Shown here one piece after another: positions 24,234-32,276 of a stretch of DNA of 64,000 bases. A program made the position numbers and the translations under genes. Within the stretch, counting starts at the first letter, position 1; each line of letters opens with the position of its first letter. The stretch covers positions 1-64,000 of the forward strand of contig NZ_CAJF01000003.1 in NCBI RefSeq assembly GCF_000304335.1, given 5' to 3'. Origin of the DNA: Microbacterium yannicii PS01 (lineage in GTDB: Bacteria > Actinomycetota > Actinomycetes > Actinomycetales > Microbacteriaceae). The notes beneath the pieces were generated by a model. It was not told the origin of the DNA. It searched no databases and worked only from the letters and a program-made list of their open reading frames with translations.

Positions 24234-24791
24234 TCAGGCGGGGCGCACCGAGTACACCAGCTCGGCGAACTGTCCGGCCTGCCGCACCGACTCCAGACGC
24301 AGGCGGTCCGATTCCAGGCGGCGGGGGAGGAGAGCGCGCCCCGAGACCAGCGTGACGGGTGCCACCGAGACGCGGATCTCATCCAGAAGCCCCGCATCCG
24401 TGAACTGACCGACCAGGTCGCCGCCGCCGACCACCCACACGTCGCGGCCTCCCGCGGCATCGCGGATCTCTTCCCAAGCCGCCGTGAGCTCGCCCGAGCG
24501 GAACCGGATATCGGCACCCTCGACGGCTGGAAGCGTTCGCGAAGAGAAGACGAAGGACGGCGTGCTCGCGTAGGCCCACCGATCCGGATGCTCCGGAAGC
24601 TTCTCGTGCTCGAGGATCCACTCGTACGTCGTCGAGCCCATGACGAGCGAGCCGATGCCCTCGAGGAAGCTCCCGAAGTCGTTCTCAGCGCTCTCGGCGC
24701 CGGGGACGGCGAACAGCCACGAGAGGGAGTCCTCGTCGTCGGCAAGGAAGCCGTTGAGCGTGGTTGCCGTATTGAAGATCACGCGCGTCAT
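24234..24791 (-). CDS. dihydrofolate reductase / RibD C-terminal family protein
   Basis: 185 residues from ATG 24791. The family pattern is visible: VIFNTATTLNGFLA at the N-terminus, LVMGSTTYEWIL (about 48-59), VFSSRTLP and DVWVVGGGDLVGQFTDAGLLDEIRVSVAPVTLVSGRALLP. These proteins share the DHFR fold with riboflavin reductase RibD but usually have unknown substrates. An in-frame start 10 codons earlier is rejected because the -10 element TAGCGT lies within it and is 7 nt from ATG 24791. Confidence 0.9.
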   Translation of the reverse strand: MTRVIFNTATTLNGFLADDEDSLSWLFAVPGAESAENDFGSFLEGIGSLVMGSTTYEWILEHEKLPEHPDRWAYASTPSFVFSSRTLPAVEGADIRFRSGELTAAWEEIRDAAGGRDVWVVGGGDLVGQFTDAGLLDEIRVSVAPVTLVSGRALLPRRLESDRLRLESVRQAGQFAELVYSVRPA

Positions 24792-24798
24792 GAACTTC

Positions 24799-24804
24799 AC
24801 GCTA
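24799..24804 (-). promoter_or_regulatory. leaderless -10 element (TAGCGT) of DHFR-like gene
   Basis: Minus-strand TAGCGT, 7 nt before ATG 24791. Confidence 0.55.
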
Positions 24805-24855
24805 GAGGTGACGTCCGACACGCACGTCAGGACCGGACGATCGACGCCGTCTCGC

Positions 24856-26196
24856 TCATGTCCGAGGTGAGCGCGGCCGACGAGGCGGATCCATGCCCAG
24901 CCGAATGCGGGTGCGCTTGCGCTCGATCACGATGAAGGCGCCGCCGAGCAGCCACAGCGGCATCTGGGTCAGGAAGGCGATGCGGAACGCGTCCAGCGTG
25001 TACGTATCGGGGGTGCCCGCTCCTTGCAGATCGAGGGTGAAGCCGATCAGCAGGATCGCGATCAGCGCGGCGAGGAACCCCCCGGCGTTCGTCACGCCCG
25101 TCGCGGTGCTGAGCCGATGAGAGGGGTTGTGGGTGCGCGCATGGTCGAACGCGATCATCGATGCGGGACCGCCCATCGCCAGCGCGAACGCCAGTGCGAA
25201 CAGCAGCCACAGCGGTGCCGGCCCCGGAAAGGCGATCACCGCGACCCACGCGACCGCCTGCACCACCACTGCAGGCAGCACGAGCGCCTTCGACCGCATG
25301 TGCGGGATGCGGCGCGAGATCTCGCCCATCACCGGTCCGAGCACCATGCCGACCACGACATACGTCGACATGATCGTGGCGGCCTCGGCCACGGTGCGGC
25401 CCTCGCCTGCCGTCAGGAACGGCATGCCCCACAACAGCACGAAGGCCGTCCCCGCGAACGGCGTGGTGAAATGCGACCAGAACGCCAGCCGCGTCCCGGG
25501 ATGAGCCCAGGCGGCACGGATGCCGACCCCCGTGTCGACCGCCGACGTCACCACACGGATCGCTCCGGTGCTCGTGTCGACCGACACGTCCTCGTCGCGG
25601 TCGGGGGGATGGTTGCGGATCAGGAGCGCGACCAGCACCGCGAACAGCACGCCGAGCCCGGCCACGCTGCCGAAAGTGATGGTCCAGGTCGTCGCGTGCA
25701 GGAGAGCGGCCAGCGGGATGAGGGCGAACAGCTGACCCGTCTGACCGACGATGCCCGTGAACTGAACCATGAGGGGTCCCCGCTGCGCCGGGAACCACGT
25801 CGCGATCAGCCGCAGCACGCCCGGGAAGATCGCGGCGTCACCGGCGCCGAGCAGCATGCGCGCGAGGATCGCAACGCCGACGCTGGGGGAGAGGGCCATC
25901 GTCAGCTGCCCCACGGCCATGAGGATCATGCCTATCGTCATGATCGGCCGCGCCCCGTAGCGGTCCAGAAGCACGCCGATCGGAATCTGCATGCCGCCGT
26001 AGACGGCGAGCTGCACCACCGCGAACAGCGACAGCGTGGCAGCGTCCGCATCGAAGCGCTCCGCGGCATCGACTCCCACAGCACTCAGCGACGAGCGATT
26101 CGTGACGGCGAGGACGTATGCGGCGACACCCACGCCCCAGATCATCCATGCTCTCGAACCCGGCCCGGCAGAAGGGGAGCGGGTGGGGGACGACAC
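24856..26196 (-). CDS. MFS transporter
   Basis: 446 residues with about 12 hydrophobic segments. Loop 2-3 reads IGVLLDRYGARPIMTIG, a degenerate MFS motif A, followed by MLLGAGDAAIFPGVLRLIATWFPAQRGPLMVQFTGIVGQTGQL, a pattern found in the nitrate/nitrite and glycerol-3-phosphate-like branches. Central loop about 200-235. The substrate is unknown. The GTG start at 26196 has a TACTGT -10 element exactly 6 nt upstream. The DHFR-like gene lies 64 nt downstream with its own promoter. Confidence 0.92.
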   Translation of the reverse strand: MSSPTRSPSAGPGSRAWMIWGVGVAAYVLAVTNRSSLSAVGVDAAERFDADAATLSLFAVVQLAVYGGMQIPIGVLLDRYGARPIMTIGMILMAVGQLTMALSPSVGVAILARMLLGAGDAAIFPGVLRLIATWFPAQRGPLMVQFTGIVGQTGQLFALIPLAALLHATTWTITFGSVAGLGVLFAVLVALLIRNHPPDRDEDVSVDTSTGAIRVVTSAVDTGVGIRAAWAHPGTRLAFWSHFTTPFAGTAFVLLWGMPFLTAGEGRTVAEAATIMSTYVVVGMVLGPVMGEISRRIPHMRSKALVLPAVVVQAVAWVAVIAFPGPAPLWLLFALAFALAMGGPASMIAFDHARTHNPSHRLSTATGVTNAGGFLAALIAILLIGFTLDLQGAGTPDTYTLDAFRIAFLTQMPLWLLGGAFIVIERKRTRIRLGMDPPRRPRSPRT

Positions 26197-26202
26197 CGTT
26201 CC

Positions 26203-26208
26203 ACAGTA
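26203..26208 (-). promoter_or_regulatory. leaderless -10 element (TACTGT) of MFS gene
   Basis: Minus-strand TACTGT, 6 nt before GTG 26196. The rest of the 153-nt divergent gap (26197-26349) holds no other element I can name with confidence, apart from the ribosome site of the next gene. Confidence 0.55.
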
Positions 26209-26349
26209 CCGACCGGGTCGGATTCAGAAGCGTCGGCGATCTGTCAAGACCCTACACGGGAGGTCGCCGGTGCGACACGTTGTACGCGGGACAACCATGT
26301 TCCGCACAAAGGGGGAGGGCCCTCGCCGCGCCCCGGAAAGGAGCCTCGC

Positions 26350-26613
26350 ATGAGCATCGGTGCAGGCATCGCACTGTTCGCCATCGGAGCCATCCTCGCG
26401 TTCGCCGTGAACATCGAGGTGGAATGGGTCAATCTCGACATGATCGGCTACATCCTGATGGGGGCTGGAGCCGTGATCTTCCTTGTGGGCATCATCCTCA
26501 TGGCGCGTCGCCGCCAGACGGACTCGGTGACCCGCACGGCCGTGGACCCGGCAGCGGGGGAGCGTGTCACCCGACGCTCGACGAGCTCGCCGGATGACTC
26601 GGTCGGCCTCTGA
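26350..26613 (+). CDS. DUF6458 family small membrane protein
   Basis: 87 residues. Starts MSIGAGIALFAIGAILAFAV, a first transmembrane helix, followed by NIEVEWVNLDMIGYILMGAGAVIFLVGIILM (second helix) and a charged, disordered C-terminal tail of about 35 residues. This arrangement is the DUF6458 family of actinobacteria; its function is not known. ATG 26350 follows an excellent GGAAAGGAG ribosome site. A strong hairpin ends the unit. Confidence 0.88.
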   Translation: MSIGAGIALFAIGAILAFAVNIEVEWVNLDMIGYILMGAGAVIFLVGIILMARRRQTDSVTRTAVDPAAGERVTRRSTSSPDDSVGL

Positions 26614-26624
26614 CACACATGCAT

Positions 26625-26664
26625 GCGAAGCGGGGCGGCACCTTCGGGTGCCGCCCCGCTTCGC
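26625..26664. terminator. 18-bp hairpin with TTCG tetraloop
   Basis: A perfect 18-bp stem (26625-26642 with 26647-26664) closed by TTCG, 11 nt after the DUF6458 stop. There is no U-tract, which is common for actinobacterial terminators. Confidence 0.85.
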
Positions 26665-26679
26665 GTGATCGGACGGGAG

Positions 26680-26685
26680 TACCGT
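26680..26685 (+). promoter_or_regulatory. -10 element (TACCGT) of DoxX-like gene
   Basis: TACCGT lies 5 nt upstream of GTG 26691. This is one base closer than the usual spacing in the window, but no ribosome site offers an alternative. Confidence 0.4.
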
Positions 26686-26690
26686 GGGGA

Positions 26691-27050
26691 GTGACGCTCC
26701 TGCCCGACCCGGTGTGGCCGGTGGTCGTCCTCGCGGCGATCACGCTGGTCGATGCGGTGCTGTGCATCCGACCAGTGAGCTTCATCGCGCAGTGCTTCGA
26801 GGACGTGCGCTGGCCGAAGAAGTACTGGTGGATCATGTCGCCCATCAAGTTCGCGGCCGCGGGCGGCCTCCTCGCCGGAATCTGGATAACCGGACTGGCG
26901 GCGTTGACCACGGCCTGCCTCGTGGCCTACTTCTCGGTGGCGATCTCGATGCACATCCGCGCGCGCGACTTCGGGCGCAATCTGTTCGTGAATGCGACAG
27001 GAATGCTGGTCCTCTGCGTCGCCACGGGCGTCTACTGCTTCCTCGTGTGA
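26691..27050 (+). CDS. DoxX-like small membrane protein
   Basis: 119 residues with about four hydrophobic segments. The stretch SPIKFAAAGGLLAGIWITGLAALTTACLVAYF followed by SVAISMHIRARDFGRNLF resembles the DoxX-like (DoxX_2) family. In that family helix 2 starts with a Lys after Pro and helix 3 is followed by a short His/Arg/Asp loop. The function is unknown. GTG 26691 is chosen from the -10 spacing; upstream in-frame starts would run through the preceding terminator. The 3' end overlaps the convergent GNAT gene by 19 nt. Confidence 0.75.
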   Translation: MTLLPDPVWPVVVLAAITLVDAVLCIRPVSFIAQCFEDVRWPKKYWWIMSPIKFAAAGGLLAGIWITGLAALTTACLVAYFSVAISMHIRARDFGRNLFVNATGMLVLCVATGVYCFLV

Positions 27051-27745
27051 GGAGCACGCGGCGCGTCTCTAGGGTCGATGTGTCGCCGGAAGCCCTCGAT
27101 GCCGAGCAGCTCTACAGGGGACCCGAGGATCTCGGAATGGCGGTCGCGAAGCGACTCCCACCGCTCACGCGACATCGTGTAGCGGCTGTGCAGCACCGCC
27201 ACGCCCTCGCGCGCGACATGGAACGAGCCGTCCGGCTCGTACCCGACGCGTCGCGAGACCGCGTTCGATGCCGGGTTGTCGGTGAAGGCTCCTGAGATCG
27301 CCTCACGCGCACCCAGCCCGGCGAATGCGAGGTGGAGCGCGAGTATGCGCATACGCGTACCGATGCCGTGGCCCTGATGCTCCCGTCCCAGCCAGGAGCC
27401 GGTCTGCACGCGGCGCAGGATGTTCCAGTCGTCCGCCACGAGGCCCTGCACGCCCACCGGGATGCCGTCGTGCACGACGGCCAGCTCGAGCGCGAAGCGT
27501 GAGGGAGACACCTGCGGGCGAGTGTTCCATTGATACGCAAGAACACTTCGAGCGACCTCATCGGGCGTGCCACGCGTCCACGGGTGCTCGAACGGCATGG
27601 CGTCGGGCTCATGCACACCGCGTGCTGCCAGTCTTGCCAGCTCGACCAGAAGTCCGTCGTCCATCCATCTCAGTTCGAGATCGCCGCTTCTGACGCGGAC
27701 CGCGGACGCCGGCCACACAGTCGCGAGGGGATCGGGGCCGGACAT
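27032..27745 (-). CDS. GNAT family N-acetyltransferase
   Basis: 237 residues from ATG 27745. The GNAT acetyl-CoA-binding motif A is TGSWLGREHQGHGIGTRMRILALHLAF (Q/R-x-x-G-x-G/A pattern, about 123-149). It is followed by EAISGAFTDNPASNAVSRRVGYEPDG, the RimJ/RimL-like N...S...LGY pattern. The N-terminal part (DGLLVELARLAARGVHEPDAMPFEHPWT) resembles acetyltransferases fused to a small substrate-binding segment. The acceptor is unknown. Its last 19 nt overlap the convergent DoxX-like gene. Confidence 0.9.
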   Translation of the reverse strand: MSGPDPLATVWPASAVRVRSGDLELRWMDDGLLVELARLAARGVHEPDAMPFEHPWTRGTPDEVARSVLAYQWNTRPQVSPSRFALELAVVHDGIPVGVQGLVADDWNILRRVQTGSWLGREHQGHGIGTRMRILALHLAFAGLGAREAISGAFTDNPASNAVSRRVGYEPDGSFHVAREGVAVLHSRYTMSRERWESLRDRHSEILGSPVELLGIEGFRRHIDPRDAPRAPHTRKQ

Positions 27746-27751
27746 AGCGGA

Positions 27752-27757
27752 AGTCTG
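27752..27757 (-). promoter_or_regulatory. possible leaderless -10 (CAGACT) of GNAT gene
   Basis: Minus-strand CAGACT, 6 nt before ATG 27745. It is a one-base deviation from the TAGACT elements seen elsewhere, so support is modest. Confidence 0.35.
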
Positions 27758-27839
27758 CCAGAACCCACCTGCCCGGAAGGTGTCGCCGAGCGGATGAGAT
27801 ATCCGCCGCGCGACGGATGTCGACCGCCGAGCCACTGGG

Positions 27840-27845
27840 TACCGT
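27840..27845 (+). promoter_or_regulatory. leaderless -10 element (TACCGT)
   Basis: TACCGT is 6 nt before ATG 27852. This is the main support that the 63-residue reading frame is a real gene. Confidence 0.55.
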
Positions 27846-27851
27846 TTTTCC

Positions 27852-28043
27852 ATGAGCGATTCAAAGAACAGTCGCCAGACATACCTCGGCGTCGCAGCCT
27901 CGTTCTTCGTCCTCGCGATTGCGATGTGGCTCACGATGGACAATTGGGCGATCGCACTTCCGTTCGTCACCTTGGCATTGACGTTCTTCGTGCTGGGCGC
28001 CCGCCAAGGTGGCACAACCGAGTCCGACGAGAACGACGCGTGA
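27852..28043 (+). CDS. 63-residue two-helix membrane protein
   Basis: A short polar N-terminus, then two hydrophobic helices (about residues 11-28 and 31-49) and an acidic tail. No family is recognised. Base composition around it (27,800-28,450) is less GC-rich than the flanks. The start is supported by promoter spacing. Small double-helix membrane proteins of this kind are common and mostly uncharacterised in actinobacteria. Confidence 0.65.
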   Translation: MSDSKNSRQTYLGVAASFFVLAIAMWLTMDNWAIALPFVTLALTFFVLGARQGGTTESDENDA

Positions 28044-28058
28044 TCGACGAAGCACCTT

Positions 28059-28073
28059 CGAGCGATCCGCTCG
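28059..28073. terminator. weak hairpin after small membrane gene
   Basis: CGAGCG-ATC-CGCTCG, a 6-bp stem with a 3-nt loop, 16 nt after the stop. It also faces the end of the convergent gene at 28096. Weak evidence only. Confidence 0.3.
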
Positions 28074-28095
28074 TCCTGAGCGCGTGGCCGAGGCT

Positions 28096-28305
28096 TTACG
28101 GTCGACGACGATCCGGCCGCTCGTTCCCGCGTTTGTAGTTGCCCGTGATGCGTGCCATCACCTGCTGAGGGTCATCGCGCTCGATGTCGTCGAGAAACTT
28201 GAGTGCCGCCGACTTTCGCAAAGTCGCGGCGAGCCGGCCATGATGGCGTATCTCGACGCGTTCGCCGTGCACGGTGAAGACGAATCCACTCGGTGCACCT
28301 GCCAT
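28096..28305 (-). CDS. hypothetical 69-residue protein
   Basis: Reads MAGAPSGFVFTVHGERVEIRHHGRLAATLRK and ends ARITGNYKRGNER plus an Arg-rich tail. No named domain is recognised. The alternation of charged and hydrophobic residues looks like a small alpha/beta protein, and the IRHHGR and GNYKRGNER segments look conserved-protein-like rather than random. ATG 28305 is chosen because CATGCT, a near -10, lies 7 nt upstream; ATG 28317 is the alternative. An AT-rich inverted repeat lies about 115 nt upstream. Confidence 0.6.
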   Translation of the reverse strand: MAGAPSGFVFTVHGERVEIRHHGRLAATLRKSAALKFLDDIERDDPQQVMARITGNYKRGNERPDRRRP

Positions 28306-28418
28306 ACCTTCGAGCATGCCCGATTGCGACGACCTGGTCTGCGACGACGGCGGTGGGCGTATCGGCGCCTGGTGGCGCCACGCAGATCGGGGACCGGCCG
28401 GTGACGTTCAAGCTGACA

Positions 28419-28432
28419 TAATGTGGATTATC
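28419..28432. repeat. AT-rich inverted repeat ATAAT-GTGG-ATTAT
   Basis: A 5-bp dyad of pure A/T in a GC-rich genome, in the 171-nt gap between two minus-strand genes (28306-28476). It could be an operator for the 69-residue gene. Nothing else is recognised in this gap. Confidence 0.3.
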
Positions 28433-28476
28433 GGCGAATGCGTGAAGCGCTCAAGTAGCCGTCGCTCTCCTTCATG

Positions 28477-28926
28477 TCAGACGGTCCAGGCGCCGTCGCG
28501 CAGCACGACCCGCCCCGCGAGCTCGTTGGATTCGCGCCACGTCTGGATCTTCGTCGGCCGCAGCACGAGAAAGACGTAGCCGGCCAGCCCGCGCGGATCC
28601 CAGTCCGCCTGCGCGGCGTACGCCGCGCCCAGATCCGCATCGTCGTCGACGCCCACGGATCGTTCGAGTTCAGCGTCCAGGAGCACCAGGTCGCGTGTCG
28701 GACCGACGGCCAGGCGGGCTCGCCGCCCCGACGAGAGATTGCGGGCGGTCACCGAGTTCGCGTCGAGCGCGATCACCGCCCGATCGTCGACCCAAGCCAA
28801 TGACAGCGGCACCAGGTACGGCTCTCCGGCCGGCGAGGCGGTCGCCACCCATGCGTCCGCCGTCGGTGCGGTCAGCTGGCGCAGCGCATCGGCCTTGCGG
28901 GTCGCGGGATCGCGGGGTTCCGGCAT
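28477..28926 (-). CDS. pyridoxamine 5'-phosphate oxidase-like (PPOX) flavin/F420 protein
   Basis: 149 residues of a split-barrel fold: DAWVATASPAGEPYLVPLSLAWVDDRAVIALDANSVTARNLSSGRRARLAVGPTRDLVLLDAELE is the PPOX core (about 24-88), with the substrate-linked WDPRG and YVFLVLRPTKIQTWRE strands at the C-terminus. The family binds FMN or F420 and includes deazaflavin-dependent reductases; the cofactor is not decided here. ATG 28926 follows AAAGGA with 7 nt spacing. It is divergent from the AEC transporter. Confidence 0.88.
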   Translation of the reverse strand: MPEPRDPATRKADALRQLTAPTADAWVATASPAGEPYLVPLSLAWVDDRAVIALDANSVTARNLSSGRRARLAVGPTRDLVLLDAELERSVGVDDDADLGAAYAAQADWDPRGLAGYVFLVLRPTKIQTWRESNELAGRVVLRDGAWTV

Positions 28927-28997
28927 CCGTGGGTCCTTTCGTCGTCGTCATTCTGACAGAGCCCGCGACCCGATTCGTGGCCCCCGGACGCTGTCTC

Positions 28998-29003
28998 TAG
29001 GCT
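28998..29003 (+). promoter_or_regulatory. leaderless -10 element (TAGGCT) of AEC transporter
   Basis: TAGGCT is 6 nt before ATG 29010. Confidence 0.65.
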
Positions 29004-29009
29004 CGAATC

Positions 29010-29930
29010 ATGCTGGAGTCGCTGACCGGGTTCGTCGTGGTGGGAGTCGCGATCCTCGTCGGCTGGATCATCGGCCGCATCGACCTGCTCGGTGAGCATG
29101 CCCGCCCGGTGCTGGCGCGTCTCACCTTCTTCGTGCTCTCGCCGTTCCTGCTGTTCGTGGTGCTCGCGCAGGCCGACGTGCGGACCCTGTTCTCGGCACT
29201 CCTCCCGGTCTCGGCGATCGCGGCGGTCACCGTCATCGTGATCCATGTCGTGGTCGCCCGCCTGGCCTGGCGCCGCTCGGTCGGCGAGACCGTCATCGGC
29301 GCGCTGAGCGCCGGCCAGGTCAACTCCAACAACATCGGCATCCCGCTGTCGCTGTATCTGCTCGGCAGTGCCGCGTATCCGGCCCCGGTCATCCTGATGC
29401 AGCTCCTGGTCTTCACGCCCATCACGATGGGGATCCTGGATGCCGTCACCACCGCGCGCTCGTCCCCGTGGCGCGCGATCGGGCGCGTCGTGACGAATCC
29501 GATCGTGCTGGGCTCGGTCCTGGGCACGCTCGTCTCGGTCTCGGGGATCGATCTGCCACCGGTCGTCATGGAGCCCGCGGTCCTGCTCGCGAACGCCTGC
29601 GTGCCGATCCTGCTGATCGCCTACGGCATCTCGCTGCACGGGCAGCGGGTGCTGGCTCCGTCGGGACGACGGCGCGACGTCGTCGTCGCCACTGTTCTCA
29701 AGCTCCTGGTGATGCCCGCGGCGGCGTGGGCCGTCGCCGAGTTCGTCTTCGGCCTCAGCGCGCAGGACGTGCTCGTCGTCACCGTGCTCGCCGCTCTGCC
29801 GACGGCGCAGAACGTCTTCAACTACTCGCAGCGCTACGACATCGGCGAGACGATCTCGCGCGACACCGTCTTCCTCACGACGATCGGCTGCGTGCCGGTG
29901 CTGATCGCGATCACGCTGCTGCTCGGCTGA
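29010..29930 (+). CDS. AEC-family (auxin efflux carrier) transporter
   Basis: 306 residues with about 10 hydrophobic segments in two halves, the BART/AEC layout. GQVNSNNIGIPLSLYLLG (about 104-121) and LPTAQNVFNYSQRYD (about 259-273) are the two symmetry-related broken-helix motifs with the Asn/Pro residues typical of the family. Bacterial members export small carboxylates such as malate; the substrate is unknown here. The stop is separated from the convergent DUF6510 stop by one base and there is no terminator. Confidence 0.9.
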   Translation: MLESLTGFVVVGVAILVGWIIGRIDLLGEHARPVLARLTFFVLSPFLLFVVLAQADVRTLFSALLPVSAIAAVTVIVIHVVVARLAWRRSVGETVIGALSAGQVNSNNIGIPLSLYLLGSAAYPAPVILMQLLVFTPITMGILDAVTTARSSPWRAIGRVVTNPIVLGSVLGTLVSVSGIDLPPVVMEPAVLLANACVPILLIAYGISLHGQRVLAPSGRRRDVVVATVLKLLVMPAAAWAVAEFVFGLSAQDVLVVTVLAALPTAQNVFNYSQRYDIGETISRDTVFLTTIGCVPVLIAITLLLG

Positions 29931-29931
29931 T

Positions 29932-30201
29932 TCACTGCGCGCGCAGCTCGCGCAGGGTGCCGACCACGACCCGCGTCCCCGCAGGCGCACGCAGGATCGT
30001 CAGCAGCGTGTGCGTGCACGTGCGGCACCGCATGATCGCCGCGACCTCGTCGATCTCGACAACGGTCTCGGCCAACGGCGCCGCCGCCTGGCACCCGCCG
30101 CACACGCCGACGAGCGAGGTCGCATCCGCCTCGAAGACTTCGGCGAGAAGACCTGCCACCGCGTTGCCGTCCACGACGTCTCCGGCGTTGTCAGCTCGCA
30201 T
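29932..30201 (-). CDS. DUF6510 family zinc-ribbon protein
   Basis: 89 residues. Two CxxC pairs, CGGC and CRTC, about 25 residues apart, form a probable zinc ribbon. The short N-terminal helix includes DGNAVAGLLAEVFEADAT. The DUF6510 family has no assigned role. The ATG at 30201 overlaps the stop of the ferredoxin-reductase gene, so it is the third gene of a three-gene operon with two redox enzymes and may serve them as an assembly or electron-transfer accessory (inference). Confidence 0.85.
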   Translation of the reverse strand: MRADNAGDVVDGNAVAGLLAEVFEADATSLVGVCGGCQAAAPLAETVVEIDEVAAIMRCRTCTHTLLTILRAPAGTRVVVGTLRELRAQ

Positions 30202-30922
30202 CACGCACCTCCGAAGCGCTCGGTCAGGATGCGTGCCGGCGAATGCCCGAGCCGCACCAGCGCATCCGCGACATGTTCGACGAACCCTGTCGGTCCGCAG
30301 ACGAAGAACGTCGGGTCGTCTTCGGCGGGCCACACGGCTGAGCGCAGGGCGTCGTCATCCACCCGCCCGACACTTCCCGCCCACCCCGCCGGACCGCGGC
30401 GCGTATACGCCCACGTCGCCGCCACTCCCCCGTCGTTCGCCAGCCGCTGGATCTCATCGCGATATATCGCGTTCTCGGGCGCACGCACCGAGTACAGAAG
30501 ACGGACGGATGCCGCGGCTCCGGCATCCGTCGCGGCGCGGGCGATGGCGACCAGCGGCACGATGCCCGACCCTCCCGCGATCAGCTGCACCGGCTGCGCT
30601 CCCCCGGATCGCCACACGAAGTAGCCCCCCAGCGGCCCCTTCACCTCGAGCTCATCACCGGGCAGCACGTCGCGCACGAGATAGGGCGACACCTCGCCCT
30701 CGGGAATCTCGTCGACGGCCAGCTCGATGCTCTCGCCGGGACCATACGAGCCGAGCGAGTACGAGCGCTCCGCCTGATAGCCGTCCTCAGCCGTCAGCCT
30801 GATATCGATGTGCTGCCCGGCGTCGCTTCCCGGCCAGCCCGCGACCGAGAGCCGCAGGATCCGTGCCGACGGCGTGGCCTCGACGACCTCGACGACATGC
30901 GCGGCCCGCCAGCCGCCGACCG

Positions 30923-30926
<4 letters not shown>
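30201..30926 (-). CDS. ferredoxin-NADP reductase-like oxidoreductase
   Basis: 241 residues from GTG 30926. The FAD domain has RSYSLGSY (the RxYS motif, about 49-56) and GPLGGYFVW. The NAD(P) domain has AGGSGIVPLVAIARA (about 109-123), LLYSVRAPENAIYRDEI and the terminal FVCGPTGFVEHVADALVRLG. There is no iron-sulfur domain. The start overlaps the stop of the sulfite-oxidase-like gene (GTGA), so the two are coupled. Together they look like a molybdopterin oxidoreductase with its own reductase. Longer in-frame extensions upstream read through that gene and are rejected. Confidence 0.93.
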
Positions 30927-31519
<593 letters not shown>

Positions 31520-31547
31520 GAACCCCGCTTCCTGTCGCCGCACGCTC

Positions 31548-31553
31548 ACCGTA
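31548..31553 (-). promoter_or_regulatory. predicted -10 element (TACGGT) of the Mo-oxidoreductase operon
   Basis: Minus-strand TACGGT gives a TSS near 31541 and a 5' UTR of about 22 nt with the AGGAAG ribosome site before ATG 31519. Confidence 0.45.
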
Positions 31554-31649
31554 GCGCGGGCGACACACCCGGGCCAATACCGGGAGTATCAAGTTCGGGT
31601 CTAAGCTTTAGCCGCACTACGCACAGCTAATTTTCAGAAAGGACCTCGC

Positions 31650-32210
31650 ATGTCCACGGAATACGCGGCCGAGAAGTCAGCCGTCAACGGTATCCGCACC
31701 GCCCTCGGCATCGGCGGCGTCCTCGCCGTCATCGCCGGCATCCTGATCCTCGTGTGGCCGGGAAAGACGGCCATGTTCGTCACGGCCATCATCGCCATCT
31801 ACGCCATCGCCGCCGGCCTGGTCTACGCCGGCCTCGGGATCTTCTCCAAGACCAAGGGGGGCTGGGCTCGCGTCGGACACATCCTGCTCGGCATCCTGTT
31901 CATCATCGCCGGCGTCGTCGCTCTGTTCAACCTGGGGCAGACCGCCGTCTGGCTCGCCCTGTTCATCGGCATCCTCGTCGGCATCCTGTGGATCGTCGAG
32001 GGCATCGTGTCGCTCTCGACGCTGAGCGCCGCGGGGTCGAAGGGCTGGACGATCTTCTTCGCCATCCTCAGCATCATCGCCGGACTCGTCGTGCTCTTCT
32101 CCCCCATTTGGGGCTCCGTCGTGCTGTGGTGGCTGCTGGGAATCTCGCTCGTGGTTCTGGGCATCATCAACATCGTTCGCGCCTTCACCTTCGGCAAGGG
32201 CACGCTCTGA
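31650..32210 (+). CDS. DUF308/HdeD-family membrane protein
   Basis: 186 residues with six closely packed hydrophobic helices in repeated pairs (TALGIGGVLAVIAGILILVWPGK; VGHILLGILFIIAGVVALFNLGQ; TIFFAILSIIAGLVVLFSPIWGS). Each pair ends in the G-x-x-x-L-x-(P/N) turn of the HdeD/DUF308 repeat. The family is linked to acid resistance in E. coli; the role here is unknown. ATG 31650 follows AGAAAGGA. TCTAAGCT about 50 nt upstream is a possible -10. A strong terminator follows. Confidence 0.92.
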   Translation: MSTEYAAEKSAVNGIRTALGIGGVLAVIAGILILVWPGKTAMFVTAIIAIYAIAAGLVYAGLGIFSKTKGGWARVGHILLGILFIIAGVVALFNLGQTAVWLALFIGILVGILWIVEGIVSLSTLSAAGSKGWTIFFAILSIIAGLVVLFSPIWGSVVLWWLLGISLVVLGIINIVRAFTFGKGTL

Positions 32211-32225
32211 CCCACGCGGTACGCG

Positions 32226-32259
32226 AACGGCCTCGGGAGCGATCGCTCCCGGGGCCGTT
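32226..32259. terminator. terminator after DUF308 gene
   Basis: Arms AACGGCC...CGGGAGCG and CGCTCCCG...GGCCGTT (15 paired bases with one G-T pair around a GATC centre) are followed by TTT. They lie between the DUF308 gene and the convergent S9 peptidase gene. Confidence 0.8.
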
Positions 32260-32276
32260 TCGTCATCGCGTCGATG

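Noticed and set aside
28172..28411. 79-residue open frame overlapping the 69-residue hypothetical gene in another frame
   Set aside because: The 69-residue frame has the more protein-like composition and a plausible -10 spacing; this one has many Arg/Thr and no promoter fit.
31541..31549. Alternative GTG starts for the sulfite-oxidase-like gene
   Set aside because: The GTG at 31549 overlaps the predicted -10 and the one at 31543 has no ribosome site; ATG 31519 has AGGAAG at proper spacing.
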